64,000 bases of DNA from NCBI RefSeq assembly GCF_008704855.1, contig NZ_CP023691.1:1612001-1676000 (forward strand). The letters run 5' to 3'. Both the position numbers and the translations under genes were made by a program. This DNA comes from Streptomyces platensis. Its GTDB lineage: Bacteria > Actinomycetota > Actinomycetes > Streptomycetales > Streptomycetaceae. Below are positions 33,106 to 43,456 of the stretch, one piece after another (within the stretch, counting starts at the first letter, position 1; the number at the start of each line of letters is the position of its first letter). Below the pieces are notes generated by a model. It saw only the letters and a program-made list of their open reading frames with translations, was not told the DNA's origin and searched no databases.

Positions 33106-34806
33106 CTAGTCCTCCGGCAGTTCCACCGGGGCGATCTCGTCGTAGACATCGCCCGGGCCCGGGTTGGTGGCGTCCGTCGTGCCGCCGAAGTGGTGCATGA
33201 CGCCCCACACCGCGTTCAGTGCGGTCTGTACGGCGCCCTCGGCCCAGCCCGCCGTCCAGGAGATGTCGTCGCCGGCGAGGAACAGGCCGCGCTTGTCCTC
33301 GGGGAGGCGGTCCTGCATGAAGTGCGTGAACAGGCGGCGCTGGTAACGGTAGTGGCCGGGCAGGTTCGCCTTGAAGGCGCCCATGAAGTACGGCTCGTTC
33401 TCCCAGGAGACGGTGACCGGGTTACCGATGATGTGCTTGCGGATGTCGACCTTCGGATAGATCTCCGAGAGCGACTTCAGCATGACCTCCATCCGCTCGT
33501 TCGCCTCCAGCGGCAGCCACTTGAGGCTGTCGTCGCACCAGGTGTAGGAGAGGCAGATGACGGCGGGTTCGTCCGGGCCGTTGTCGAGCAGGTAGGTGCC
33601 GCGGGTCATCCGGTCGGTCAGCGTCATCGACATGACGTCCCGGCCGGTGTCCTCGTCCTTGTCGAGCCAGAACGGCCGGTCGACGGGGACGAAGAGCTTG
33701 CTGGACTCCATGTAGTGGGTGCGCTCCATCGCCGTCCAGTGGTCGATGGGGAAGAGCGAGTCATCGCAGGCGATCTTGCTCAGCAGCATCCAGGACTGCG
33801 CGGTGAAGACGGCGGCCTCGTAGGTGCGGATGTCGCCGTCGGCGTCGGTGACGGTGATGCGGTTGCCGGCCGTGCGGTTCAGGCGGGTGACCGCGGGCCG
33901 GGGCGTACCGTCGTGCAGCGACGAGAGCGAGGTGCCCGGTGCCCAGTGCACGATCTTCGCCGGCTCGCGCTCCCACAGGCGCAGCGGCAGCTGCTGGCTG
34001 CCGCCGACGATGCCGCGGTGGTGGTCGTCGGCCTCGGTGTAGACGACCCGCAGGATCTCCAGGATGGAGTTGGGGAAGTCGGTGTCCCAGCCGCCGGTGC
34101 CGAAGCCGACCTGGCCGAAGATCTCCCGGTGGCGGAAGGACTTGAAGGCCGTCGAGTCGCAGAGGTAGCCGTAGAAGGTCTGGTTGTCGAGCTTCTCGAC
34201 GAGCCGGGACCAGATCTCGCGGATGCGCGGGACGTCGCGCTCGCGGATCGCCTGGTTCATGTCGGAGAAGTCCGCGCCCTCTTCCAGACAGGCGTTCCAG
34301 GCGTTCATGACCTGGTGGTAGACCTCGGGGAGGTCCTCGACGGTACGGGCGTAGTGCGACTCGCCCTTGAGGTCGACGACGGTCGACGGGGTGTCCGCGG
34401 CCAGCGGGTTGGGGAACGGCGTGGTCTCCAGGCCCACCAGGTCGATGTAGTGCTGGAGCGCCGTGGAGGACGGCGGGAAGCGCATCGCGCCCATCTCGGC
34501 GGTCAGGCCCGCGGCGTCGGCCGGGGTGCCCTCGAAGCCGACGGTCCGCAGCCGGCCGCCTATTCGGTCCGCCTCGTAGACGACGGGCTTGAGGCCCATC
34601 TTCATCAGCTCGTAGGCGGTGATGATGCCGGAGAGGCCGCCGCCGATGACCGCGACCTCCTTGCCGTGCTCGGTCGCGGGGACCTGGCCGAGGCCCGCCG
34701 GGTGGGCGAGGAAGTCGTCGTAGGCGTACGGGAAGTCCGGGCCGAACATGGTGATCGGCGGCTGGGCATCCGCGTGGTGGGCGGCGGTGGGCACCGTGGA
34801 CGTCAT
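33106..34806 (-). CDS. davB: L-lysine 2-monooxygenase (predicted)
   Basis: The 566-residue FAD enzyme is predicted to convert L-lysine and oxygen to 5-aminopentanamide, CO2 and water. The dinucleotide-binding motif VAVIGGGLSGIITAYELM lies near residues 51-68, and the family continues with YEADRIGGRLRT. Several stretches match Pseudomonas DavB as I recall it, including ITMFGPDFPYAYDD near the start, GQVGFGTGGWDTDFPNS in the middle, the FAD-contacting AGDDISWTAGWAEGAVQTAL, and a DATNPGPGDVYDEI end. Tryptophan 2-monooxygenase is a related alternative, but the next gene upstream encodes the nitrilase-type amidase that fits lysine, not the IaaH-type amidase. It lies 97 bases after davA. Confidence 0.8.
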   Translation of the reverse strand: MTSTVPTAAHHADAQPPITMFGPDFPYAYDDFLAHPAGLGQVPATEHGKEVAVIGGGLSGIITAYELMKMGLKPVVYEADRIGGRLRTVGFEGTPADAAGLTAEMGAMRFPPSSTALQHYIDLVGLETTPFPNPLAADTPSTVVDLKGESHYARTVEDLPEVYHQVMNAWNACLEEGADFSDMNQAIRERDVPRIREIWSRLVEKLDNQTFYGYLCDSTAFKSFRHREIFGQVGFGTGGWDTDFPNSILEILRVVYTEADDHHRGIVGGSQQLPLRLWEREPAKIVHWAPGTSLSSLHDGTPRPAVTRLNRTAGNRITVTDADGDIRTYEAAVFTAQSWMLLSKIACDDSLFPIDHWTAMERTHYMESSKLFVPVDRPFWLDKDEDTGRDVMSMTLTDRMTRGTYLLDNGPDEPAVICLSYTWCDDSLKWLPLEANERMEVMLKSLSEIYPKVDIRKHIIGNPVTVSWENEPYFMGAFKANLPGHYRYQRRLFTHFMQDRLPEDKRGLFLAGDDISWTAGWAEGAVQTALNAVWGVMHHFGGTTDATNPGPGDVYDEIAPVELPED

Positions 34807-34850
34807 CGGGGACGAGCTCCTTGCAGACAGGGCGCAGCAGGCAGGGCAGT

Positions 34851-34873
34851 GCAGGCCGGGTGGGCCGGCCTGC
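34851..34873 (-). terminator. Intercistronic hairpin between davA and davB
   Basis: GCAGGCCGG and CCGGCCTGC pair perfectly around a five-base loop. It could attenuate davB relative to davA or protect the RNA 3' end. No T-tract follows. Confidence 0.45.
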
Positions 34874-34903
34874 GGCGGATCGGGGGGGGAGGCGGGGGTC
34901 AGG

Positions 34904-35719
34904 TCACGTCAGCGGGCCGTACAGCTCGGGCCGGCGGTCGTGCAGATAGGGGTTGTCCGCCCGGGATTCCTTGAGGAACGCAGGGTCGACATCGGCCCGG
35001 ACCAGTTCCTCGCCACGGCCGGCGCGGGTGCGGACCACCCCGTCCGGGCCGGCCAGGCAGCTGAGGCCGACGAACTCGAACTCGCCCTCCGCGCCGACCC
35101 GGTTGACGTACGCGACATACATCTGGTTCTCGAAGGCGCGGACCGGGATGACGGACTCGGCGACGAACTGGAAGGGGTGCATCTGCGCGGTGGGCACCAG
35201 CAGCAGATCGGTGCCGGCCAGCGCATGGGCCCGGACGTTCTCCGGGAATTCCACGTCGTAGCAGATCAGCAGACCGATCCGGAGGCCGGCCAGCTCGGCC
35301 TGGACGACGGCCCGCTCCCCCGGGGTGAACCATTCCTGCTCGAAGCAGCCGAAGAGGTGGGTCTTGCGGTAATTGGCGAGGCGCTCGCCCGTGGGGCCGA
35401 TGAGCTGCGCCGAGTTGTACACCGCGGTGCTGTCGGGCTCGTCCTGCGCGGCGCGCTCGGGGTAGCCGTAGAGCACCGCGATGCCGTGCTCGGCGGCGAT
35501 CTTCCCGATGGCCTGCGCGCTGTCGCCGTCGGCGGTCTCGGCGAGGCGGTGGACGTCGCCGCCGATGGCGTAGCCGGTGAGGAAGAGCTCGGGGCAGGCC
35601 AGCAGTCCGGCGCCGGTGGCCGCCGCCGCGCGGGCCGCGTCCTCGATCACCCGCAGATTGTGTGCGACATCGCCAGGCCGGCCCGAACTCTGGAGCAGGG
35701 CGGTGTGCAGCGACGTCAT
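34904..35719 (-). CDS. davA: 5-Aminopentanamidase (nitrilase superfamily, predicted)
   Basis: The 271-residue nitrilase-fold amidase is predicted to hydrolyse 5-aminopentanamide to 5-aminovalerate, the step after lysine 2-monooxygenase. The catalytic triad is complete: Glu44 (CPELFLTGY), Lys119 (NYRKTHLFG) and Cys153 (LLICYDVEFPEN). These three blocks, plus VLYGYPER and YNSAQLI, match DavA more closely than N-carbamoylputrescine amidase in my recollection. The ATG at 35719 has GAGGGG four bases upstream. It is the first dav gene, with three TTGCGC boxes 78-136 bases upstream. davT and davD, needed to reach glutarate, are not in the window. Confidence 0.8.
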   Translation of the reverse strand: MTSLHTALLQSSGRPGDVAHNLRVIEDAARAAAATGAGLLACPELFLTGYAIGGDVHRLAETADGDSAQAIGKIAAEHGIAVLYGYPERAAQDEPDSTAVYNSAQLIGPTGERLANYRKTHLFGCFEQEWFTPGERAVVQAELAGLRIGLLICYDVEFPENVRAHALAGTDLLLVPTAQMHPFQFVAESVIPVRAFENQMYVAYVNRVGAEGEFEFVGLSCLAGPDGVVRTRAGRGEELVRADVDPAFLKESRADNPYLHDRRPELYGPLT

Positions 35720-35796
35720 GGGACCCCTCGGCGGGACGGTGCGGGCGGACGCCTTGACGGTACGGGCCGCCGGTGATCCGGGACAAGGCGCCACCG

Positions 35797-35855
35797 TTGC
35801 GCGCCAATGGACGATTCATTGCGCGTTCAAGGGACTGTGCGGTGATTCGTTGCGC
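35797..35855. promoter_or_regulatory. Three TTGCGC boxes upstream of davA
   Basis: TTGCGC starts at 35797, 35819 and 35850, so spacings are 22 and 31 bases. The second and third are preceded by GATTC(A/G). The same three boxes at 21 and 30 bases lie upstream of the amino acid permease (40544-40600). An Lrp/AsnC-type multi-site operator is the favoured reading. Confidence 0.6.
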
Positions 35856-35957
35856 CGGTGCCGGGGCGGCCTGGGCGGGGCACCGGGGCCGGCCGGCGGC
35901 TGCCCCCGGGAGGTGAGCATCAACTGACCGGCGGCGATCCACTGCGCCGGGGCGGGT

Positions 35958-36893
35958 TCAGACCTCGTCGGGCGGCGCGTCCCGCAGGCTCTCCAGCGCC
36001 GTTTCCCGTACCAGCCCGCGCAGCCAGCGGTGTCCCGCGTCGGCCTCCTGGCGCGGATGCCAGGCCATTTCCATGGTCATCGGCGGCAGTTCGAGCGGGA
36101 TCGGCAGCATGCGCAGGCCCAGACCGCGGACCGTGGCCACTCCGGCCCGCTCGTTGGTCAGGCCCACCGCGTCGCTGTCGCGGATCATCATCAGCGACGC
36201 GGCGAAGGTCGGGACGGTGGCGATCACCTTGCGCCGCAGTCCGCGGGCGGCGAGCGCCGCGTCGACCGGCCCGGTCAGCCGGCCGCGGCGGGAGAAGTTG
36301 AGGTGGGAGGCGTCGGCGAAGCGGCGCGCGGTGAGTTTCCCGGTGGTCAGCGGGTGGCCTTCGCGCACCACTGCGACGCTGCGGTCGACGAACAGCTCCT
36401 CCCTGCGGATCTCCGGCTCACGGCTGTCGATGACGCCGATCTCCAGGTCCGCGGCGCCGTCCCGCAGCAGCGGCACATCGATATGGCTCTCGCCGAGGAA
36501 GCGCAGTACGACCTGCGGCGCTTCCTCGGCGACGCGGGCGACCAGGCGCGGCCCGAGGGAGGTGACGAAGAGGTCGTTGGCGTTGATGGTGAACACCCGG
36601 GCCAGCTGAGCCGGGTCGGCGGGCGCGGACGGGGCCAGGACGCCGTGGGCCGCCTCCACCAGCCGGCGCACCTCGGCCCTGATTTCCAGGGCGCGCGGGG
36701 TGGGCACCATATGGCGGCCGGCGCGCACCAGGACGGGGTCGCCGATCGTGCGGCGGATGCGGCCGAGGGCGCGGCTCATGGCCGGCCCGGAGAGCCCGAG
36801 CCGGTCGGCGGCCGCGGTCACGCTCTGCTCTTCGAGCAGGGCGTCCAGCGCCGTCAGCAGATTGAGGTCGATGTTTGCGTTTCGCGCAATCAT
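35958..36893 (-). CDS. LysR-family transcriptional regulator
   Basis: The 311-residue protein has the N-terminal LysR winged HTH (DLNLLTALDALLEEQSVTAA and on through LGLSGPAMSRALGRIR, about residues 9-65) and a periplasmic-binding-like effector domain. NahR/NodD-like features are seen in PTPRALEI and the region near 90-105. I chose the ATG at 36893 with AAGGGG eight bases upstream. It faces the MFS exporter across only 54 bases, the usual LysR layout for controlling a divergent gene; it may instead or also control davAB, which it precedes by 238 bases on the same strand. Confidence 0.88.
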   Translation of the reverse strand: MIARNANIDLNLLTALDALLEEQSVTAAADRLGLSGPAMSRALGRIRRTIGDPVLVRAGRHMVPTPRALEIRAEVRRLVEAAHGVLAPSAPADPAQLARVFTINANDLFVTSLGPRLVARVAEEAPQVVLRFLGESHIDVPLLRDGAADLEIGVIDSREPEIRREELFVDRSVAVVREGHPLTTGKLTARRFADASHLNFSRRGRLTGPVDAALAARGLRRKVIATVPTFAASLMMIRDSDAVGLTNERAGVATVRGLGLRMLPIPLELPPMTMEMAWHPRQEADAGHRWLRGLVRETALESLRDAPPDEV

Positions 36894-36947
36894 GGAGTGC
36901 GCCCCTTGCATTTGAGGTCAACTGAACGGGACTTTAGCGTCCCGGTC

Positions 36948-38396
36948 ATGACCTCCACCGTTTCTCCTCCGGACTCCCCTCCCACGGCCGCCGGCCGCTC
37001 CGCCCGGCGGCGCTCGGTGACGGCCGCGATGTGCGCCTGTGTGCTGGTGGCGCAGTCGCTGGTGGCCGCGATGAATCTGGCGATACCCAAGATCGCCGCA
37101 AGCGCTCTGCACCCCTCCCCCGCCCAGCTGTTGTGGATCGTCGACACCTATGTGCTGGTCTTCGCGGGGCTGTTGATCCCGGCCGGGGCGCTCGGCGACC
37201 GGGTGGGCCGCAAGGGGGTGCTGCTCACCGGGCTCGGCGTGTTCGCGGCGGGCGCGCTGCTGTGCGCGCCCGCGACCTCGCTGCCGGTGCTGCTGGCGGG
37301 CCGGGCCCTCTCGGGCGCGGGCGCCGCGCTCCTGGTCCCCGCGACCATGTCCGTACTCCTGCACACCGCGCCGCCCGACCGCCGGGCCGGGGCCGTCGCC
37401 GCCTGGAGCACGGCGGTCGGTATCGGCGGGCTGGCGGGCAATGCGGGCGGCGCGCTGATCCTGCAATTCCTGCCGTGGCAGGGGCTGTTCTGGGCGTATG
37501 TGCCCCTCGCCCTGGCCCTGCCGGCCTGGGTGGCGACGGCCGCGCCCCGGATCCCCCGGCAGACCGCGACGCTCGATCTGCCGGGCTCGGCGCTGCTGGT
37601 CCTCGGGGCGACGGCACTGCTCTTCGGCATCATCGAGGGCCCGGGGCGGGGCTGGACCTCGGCCGCGGTGACCGGCGCCTTCGCCCTGGCGCTGGTGGGG
37701 TTCGCGCTGTTCGTCCGGCACGGGCTGCGGGCCGCGCACCCGGTGCTGGACCCCCGGCTGTTCCGGCTGCCGCGGCTGCTCGCCGGGAGCCTCGGTATCG
37801 CCGTCACCTTCTTCGGGATGTTCGCGCTCTTCTACGTCAACGCCCAGTTCCTCCAGTACGTGAAGGCGTACTCGCCCCTCCAGACGGGGTGCGCGATCGC
37901 GCCCCTGGCCCTCGGGATGATGGCGGTGACGAAGTACGGCATGCGCTGGACGCAGCGGGCCGGCGAGGCCAGGACGGCCGGTGCGGGACTGGCGCTGATC
38001 GCGGCCGGTCTGCTGCTGCTCGCCACCGCGGACGCCCGCACCCCGTACCTCTGCTACCTGGCGTTTCTGCTGGTGATGGCGGCCGGTGCGGGGCTGGCGA
38101 TGCCGACGCTGTCACATGCGATCGTGGCGTCCGTACCGGCCCACCGCTCCGGGATGGGGTCGGGACTCCAGGGCGCGGCGCGCGAGTTGGGCGCGGCGCT
38201 GGGGATCGCTGTCGTGGGCACCGTGCTGTCCGTGCGCTTCGCCGCAGGGACCGGGCACGGCGCCACGGCGGTCACCGCGTTCGCCGACGCCACGGCGCTG
38301 GGCTACCGGATCGCGGCGGGGGTGGTGCTGGTGGTGGGCGGTGCCGTGGTGTGGGGTCTGCGGGCCGGGGCCCGGGCCGGGCGCGGCGGGTCGTGA
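36948..38396 (+). CDS. MFS transporter of the DHA2 (EmrB/QacA) type
   Basis: The 482-residue protein has 14 predicted membrane helices. Motif A is GDRVGRKGVLLTGLGVF near residues 83-99, and the antiporter motif C-like GIGGLAGNAGGALI lies near 160-173. A drug or metabolite efflux role is expected. The ATG lies 54 bases from the divergent LysR start. The frame could be opened far upstream, but that would pass through the LysR gene. Possible substrates include toxic amines given the neighbouring lysine genes, but that is only inference. Confidence 0.87.
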   Translation: MTSTVSPPDSPPTAAGRSARRRSVTAAMCACVLVAQSLVAAMNLAIPKIAASALHPSPAQLLWIVDTYVLVFAGLLIPAGALGDRVGRKGVLLTGLGVFAAGALLCAPATSLPVLLAGRALSGAGAALLVPATMSVLLHTAPPDRRAGAVAAWSTAVGIGGLAGNAGGALILQFLPWQGLFWAYVPLALALPAWVATAAPRIPRQTATLDLPGSALLVLGATALLFGIIEGPGRGWTSAAVTGAFALALVGFALFVRHGLRAAHPVLDPRLFRLPRLLAGSLGIAVTFFGMFALFYVNAQFLQYVKAYSPLQTGCAIAPLALGMMAVTKYGMRWTQRAGEARTAGAGLALIAAGLLLLATADARTPYLCYLAFLLVMAAGAGLAMPTLSHAIVASVPAHRSGMGSGLQGAARELGAALGIAVVGTVLSVRFAAGTGHGATAVTAFADATALGYRIAAGVVLVVGGAVVWGLRAGARAGRGGS

Positions 38397-38420
38397 GCGG
38401 CAAGCCCGCCGGCCACCGGC

Positions 38421-38876
38421 TCAGCCCGGCGCCCCCGAGCTGTAGCGCCGCAGCAGCGGGGAGAGCACCAGCACGGACTTGGTCCGCTCCACGAACGGCT
38501 CGCCGGCGATCCGCTCCAGCACCCGTTCGAAGTGCCGCATGTCGGAGGCGAAGACCTGGACGACGGCGTCCGCCTCACCGGTGACGGTGGAGGCGGACGC
38601 CACTTCCGGGTAGCGCGACAGGCCGCGGTGGATCGCCTCGGGCGAGGTGTTGCGGCGGCAGTAGATCTCGATGAACCCCTCGGTCTCCCAGCCGAGCGCG
38701 GCCGGATCGACCCGTACGGTGAATCCGGTGATCGCGCCGTCCGCCCGCAGCCGGTCCACCCGGCGTTTGACGGCCGGTGCGGACAGCCCGACCTCCTGGC
38801 CGATGTCGGCATAGCTGCGGCGGGCGTCCTCGGCGAGGGCGTGGACGATGCGTTCGTCGAGATCGTTCAGTCGCAC
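38421..38876 (-). CDS. Lrp/AsnC-family regulator
   Basis: The 151-residue protein has an N-terminal AsnC HTH (LNDLDERIVHALAEDARRSY, then GLSAPAVKRRVDRLRADGAI) and a C-terminal RAM/ligand domain with GEADAVVQVFASDMRHFERV. Lrp-type proteins sense amino acids as octamers and bind several sites in one promoter. The GTG start lies ten bases after the amino acid permease stop, so the two are one operon. The three TTGCGC boxes upstream of both that operon and davA make this the best candidate regulator of lysine uptake and use. Confidence 0.88.
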   Translation of the reverse strand: MRLNDLDERIVHALAEDARRSYADIGQEVGLSAPAVKRRVDRLRADGAITGFTVRVDPAALGWETEGFIEIYCRRNTSPEAIHRGLSRYPEVASASTVTGEADAVVQVFASDMRHFERVLERIAGEPFVERTKSVLVLSPLLRRYSSGAPG

Positions 38877-38886
38877 TGCGGGTGGA

Positions 38887-40359
38887 TCACTTCTCTGCGG
38901 TGGCCAATCGGGAGCGGCGCATGCCGTATCCGAAGTAGACCACAAGGCCCACGGCCATCCAGACACCGAAGACCACCCAGGTCACGGCGCCGAGGCTGCC
39001 CATCATGTAAAGGCACAGCACAAAGCCGATCGCCGGGAAGAGCGGCGAGAGCGGGGTGCGGAAGCTGCGCGGCATGTCGGGCCGGGTGCGGCGCAGCACG
39101 ATCACCGCGACATTGACCAGCGCGAAGGCGAACAGGGTGCCGATGCTGGTGGCGTCGGCCAGCTCGCCCAGCGGCACCGCCGCGGCGAGCACCCCGCAGA
39201 ACAGCGAGACGATGACGGTGTTGACACGCGGCGCACCGCTCTTCGGGTGCACCTTCGAGAACACCTTGGGCACCAGGCCGTCCCGGGACATCGCGAACAG
39301 GATGCGGGTCTGGCCGTAGAGGACGGTCAGCACGACGCTGGCGATGGCGATGACCGCGCCGAAGGCGAGCAGCACGGCCCACCAGCTCTGCCCGGTGACC
39401 GCCTTCATGATCCCGGCCAGCGCGGCCTCCGAGCCCTCGAACTTCTGCCAGGGCATCGCGCCCACGGCGATCGCCGCGACCAGGCAGTACAGCGCCGTGA
39501 CGATCACCAGCGAGAGCATGATCGCGCGCGGCAGGTCGCGCTGCGGGTCCTTGGCCTCCTCACCGGCGGTGGAGGCGGCGTCGAAGCCGATGTACGAGAA
39601 GAACAGGGTCGCGCCCGCGGCGCTGACGCCCGTCATGCCCATCGGCATGAAGTTCGCGTAGTTGCCGGACCGCACGCCCTGGACGGCGACACCGCAGAAC
39701 AGCAGCAGCGCGGCGATCTTGACGACGACCATGATCGTGTTGGCGCGGGCGCTCTCCTTGGCGCCGCCCAGCAGGAACACCATCGCGAGCAGCACGACCA
39801 GCAGGGCCGGCAGGTTGAAGACACCGCCGTCACCGGGCGGCTGGGACAGCGCGTCCGGGATGGTGAAGCCGAAGATGCCGCTGAGCAGCTCGTTCAGATA
39901 CTGGCCCCAGCCCACGGCGACGGCCGCGACCGAGACGCCGTACTCCAGGATCAGACACCAGCCGCAGACCCAGGCGACCAGCTCACCGAGGGTGGCGTAG
40001 GCGTAGGAGTACGACGATCCGGAGACCGGGATGCTGCCGGCCAGCTCCGCGTAGGACAGTGCGGAGAACAGGGCGGTGACCCCGGCGATCACGAAGGCGA
40101 GGATGACCGCGGGCCCGGCGTCCGGGACGGCCTCGCCGAGGACCACGAAGATGCCGGTGCCGAGCGTGGCGCCAATGCTGATCATGGTCAGCTGCCACAT
40201 GCCCATCGAGCGGCGGAGCGTTCCCCCCTCGCCCTTGCCGCCCTCGGCGACCAGCCGCTCGACGGGCTTGCGCCGCATCAGCCGAGTGGCCAGGCCCCCT
40301 GACGAGGGGGGCCTGGGGTCGCTGTCCCCTGCGGGCGGGGCTGCGCCGTGCTCCAACAC
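38887..40359 (-). CDS. Cationic amino acid permease (APC superfamily)
   Basis: The 490-residue protein has about 12 membrane helices and resembles CAT/YfnA-type amino acid transporters. The first-helix motif IGATLGTGIFVVLGEAVPDAGPA and FSYIGFDAASTAGEEAKDP in the middle fit the consensus. Uptake of a cationic amino acid such as lysine is inferred from the family and the neighbourhood. The GTG at 40359 has AAAGGAG eight bases upstream and gives a 50-residue cytosolic leader. The TTGCGC boxes lie 185-241 bases upstream. Confidence 0.87.
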   Translation of the reverse strand: MLEHGAAPPAGDSDPRPPSSGGLATRLMRRKPVERLVAEGGKGEGGTLRRSMGMWQLTMISIGATLGTGIFVVLGEAVPDAGPAVILAFVIAGVTALFSALSYAELAGSIPVSGSSYSYAYATLGELVAWVCGWCLILEYGVSVAAVAVGWGQYLNELLSGIFGFTIPDALSQPPGDGGVFNLPALLVVLLAMVFLLGGAKESARANTIMVVVKIAALLLFCGVAVQGVRSGNYANFMPMGMTGVSAAGATLFFSYIGFDAASTAGEEAKDPQRDLPRAIMLSLVIVTALYCLVAAIAVGAMPWQKFEGSEAALAGIMKAVTGQSWWAVLLAFGAVIAIASVVLTVLYGQTRILFAMSRDGLVPKVFSKVHPKSGAPRVNTVIVSLFCGVLAAAVPLGELADATSIGTLFAFALVNVAVIVLRRTRPDMPRSFRTPLSPLFPAIGFVLCLYMMGSLGAVTWVVFGVWMAVGLVVYFGYGMRRSRLATAEK

Positions 40360-40543
40360 TGGGGTGGCTCCTTTATCGCTGCCGATCAGATGACGGGTAC
40401 GGATGACGGCGACCGGCAGCGGTCGGCACAAGGGCATGCCGAAGCACACCGCAGCAGGAGACCGCCGAGCAGGCGGTCTCCGCCACTCCACGTACAGCGC
40501 TTGACCTTACGGCCCGCCGCTGACCTGCCGTAATGCAGGTTCC

Positions 40544-40600
40544 TTGCGCAACAGTGCACGATCGTTGCGCACCGGCGCGGCGGGCGGTCGTTCGTTGCGC
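40544..40600. promoter_or_regulatory. Three TTGCGC boxes upstream of the amino acid permease
   Basis: TTGCGC starts at 40544, 40565 and 40595, with spacing of 21 and 30 bases. The second and third are preceded by GATCG and GTTCG. The arrangement copies that upstream of davA (22 and 31 bases). Confidence 0.6.
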
Positions 40601-40666
40601 GCCAGGTTCCGATCGTACGGGTTCCCACACGTGACACCGACCGGGGCCCCGGGTTCCACTTACCCG

Positions 40667-40699
40667 AACGGCCCCGCACCGAGTCGGTGCGGGGCCGTT
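40667..40699. terminator. Perfect 15-bp hairpin terminator
   Basis: AACGGCCCCGCACCG and CGGTGCGGGGCCGTT flank a three-base loop, 42 bases after the guaB1 stop. Confidence 0.8.
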
Positions 40700-40740
40700 G
40701 AGCGGCGGTGACCACGGCCGGTGAGCGGCCGTGTGACGCG

Positions 40741-42381
<1,641 letters not shown>

Positions 42382-42825
42382 CTACGTGCCCTGCCGGGCC
42401 CGCCCCCTGGCCATGATCACGGCCAGTCCGGCGTCCGTGTCCCGCCAGTAACCCACCGCATCCGCCAGCACTCCCTCGACGATGCTCCACTCATCGGGCG
42501 CCGCGGCCGCGTACCCCTGCCAGCCCGTCACCACGAGCAGCCGGCCGCGGTCGGCCGGGCACCAGGACAGATCGGTGAGGCAGTCGGCGAGCGCGTCCCA
42601 GTTGCGGCCGAACCACTCCGGCAGCCGCAGCGCGCGGGCGCATCGCTCCATGAAGGCGGCCTTGTCCGCGACCCCGTCGAGATCCAGGGACGAACCGGTC
42701 CAGCCGGCGTCCCGGGCGGCGGCCAGCGCGTCCGCCACCGCGCGCTCCGCGGGCCAGGGCAGCACCCCCGGGGGCGTGCTGCCGTCGAGCACCGCGGCGA
42801 GCGGCCGGGGTACGGGAGCCGTCAT
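42382..42825 (-). CDS. Barstar-family ribonuclease inhibitor
   Basis: The 147-residue protein carries a barstar fold: SSLDLDGVADKAAFMERCARAL then LPEWFGRNWDALADCLTDLSW, the helix-loop that covers the active site of the RNase. Barstar proteins bind and inactivate guanyl-specific RNases in the cytosol. The ATG overlaps the stop of the upstream RNase gene by four bases, so inhibitor and enzyme are translated together. Confidence 0.9.
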   Translation of the reverse strand: MTAPVPRPLAAVLDGSTPPGVLPWPAERAVADALAAARDAGWTGSSLDLDGVADKAAFMERCARALRLPEWFGRNWDALADCLTDLSWCPADRGRLLVVTGWQGYAAAAPDEWSIVEGVLADAVGYWRDTDAGLAVIMARGRARQGT

Positions 42826-43289
42826 CGGAGCACCGCCTTGAAGGACCGGTAGTGATCTTCGGTGTAGTACGTCTCATGGCTCCGGCCGGTGACCAGCCGG
42901 CGGGCGCCGCGGTCCGGTGCGCCCGGCGTGGGAACGGTGTACTCGTGGTAGTGACCGCGCGGCTGACGGGGCAGCAGCCGCTCCCGGTTGCCGAAGACCG
43001 TGCCGTCCTGGGCGTACGGGAAGGGACCGCCGGCGTCGATGAGGCGCAGGGTGTCCCGGGCCTGGGAAGGCAGCTCGCCGACCGGCACGACCGGCATGCC
43101 CTGCGACCGGTCCGGTACACCCGAAGCCCGGAGCGTACCGTCGACGGCCGTCGCGGTGGACCGCGGCGCCGCCTGCGAACTCCCGTTGGGGCCACCGCCC
43201 GTGGAGCACCCGGTCAGCACCAGGAGCAGCCCGGCGAGCAGCGCGCCGAGGACGGCGGCGGCACGGCGCGGGGAGAAGCGGATCACCAT
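42822..43289 (-). CDS. Guanyl-specific ribonuclease (RNase Sa/barnase type), lipoprotein-like signal
   Basis: The 155-residue protein is an exported RNase of the barnase/RNase Sa family. A signal sequence ends with LVLTGC at about 23-28, a lipobox with Cys28. The catalytic residues of the family can be seen as Glu116 (HYHEYTVP), Arg130 or Arg131 (GARRLVTG) and His146 (TEDHYRSF). The mature domain follows a low-complexity linker. If the lipobox is used, the enzyme would be anchored to the outer face of the membrane, unlike the freely secreted RNase Sa. Its stop overlaps the barstar start. Confidence 0.88.
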   Translation of the reverse strand: MVIRFSPRRAAAVLGALLAGLLLVLTGCSTGGGPNGSSQAAPRSTATAVDGTLRASGVPDRSQGMPVVPVGELPSQARDTLRLIDAGGPFPYAQDGTVFGNRERLLPRQPRGHYHEYTVPTPGAPDRGARRLVTGRSHETYYTEDHYRSFKAVLR

Positions 43290-43456
43290 GCGCCGATGCT
43301 GTCACAGGGCCGCGCAGGCTGCTCGTCGATGACCGCGCCCGGGGTGCCCGCGGGGGCGCGGACCCGGGCTTACGCGGGCCGCCCGGCGTCGCGTCCGGCT
43401 ACGGATCCGGCTCCGGCCCGCCGTACATCACGCACCGCGACCGGCTCCGGCGTGCG

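Noticed and set aside
33106..35719. Tryptophan 2-monooxygenase plus indoleacetamide hydrolase (auxin pathway)
   Set aside because: The partner enzyme is a nitrilase-fold protein with Glu-Lys-Cys, not an amidase-signature Ser-cisSer-Lys protein, and both sequences resemble DavB and DavA more.
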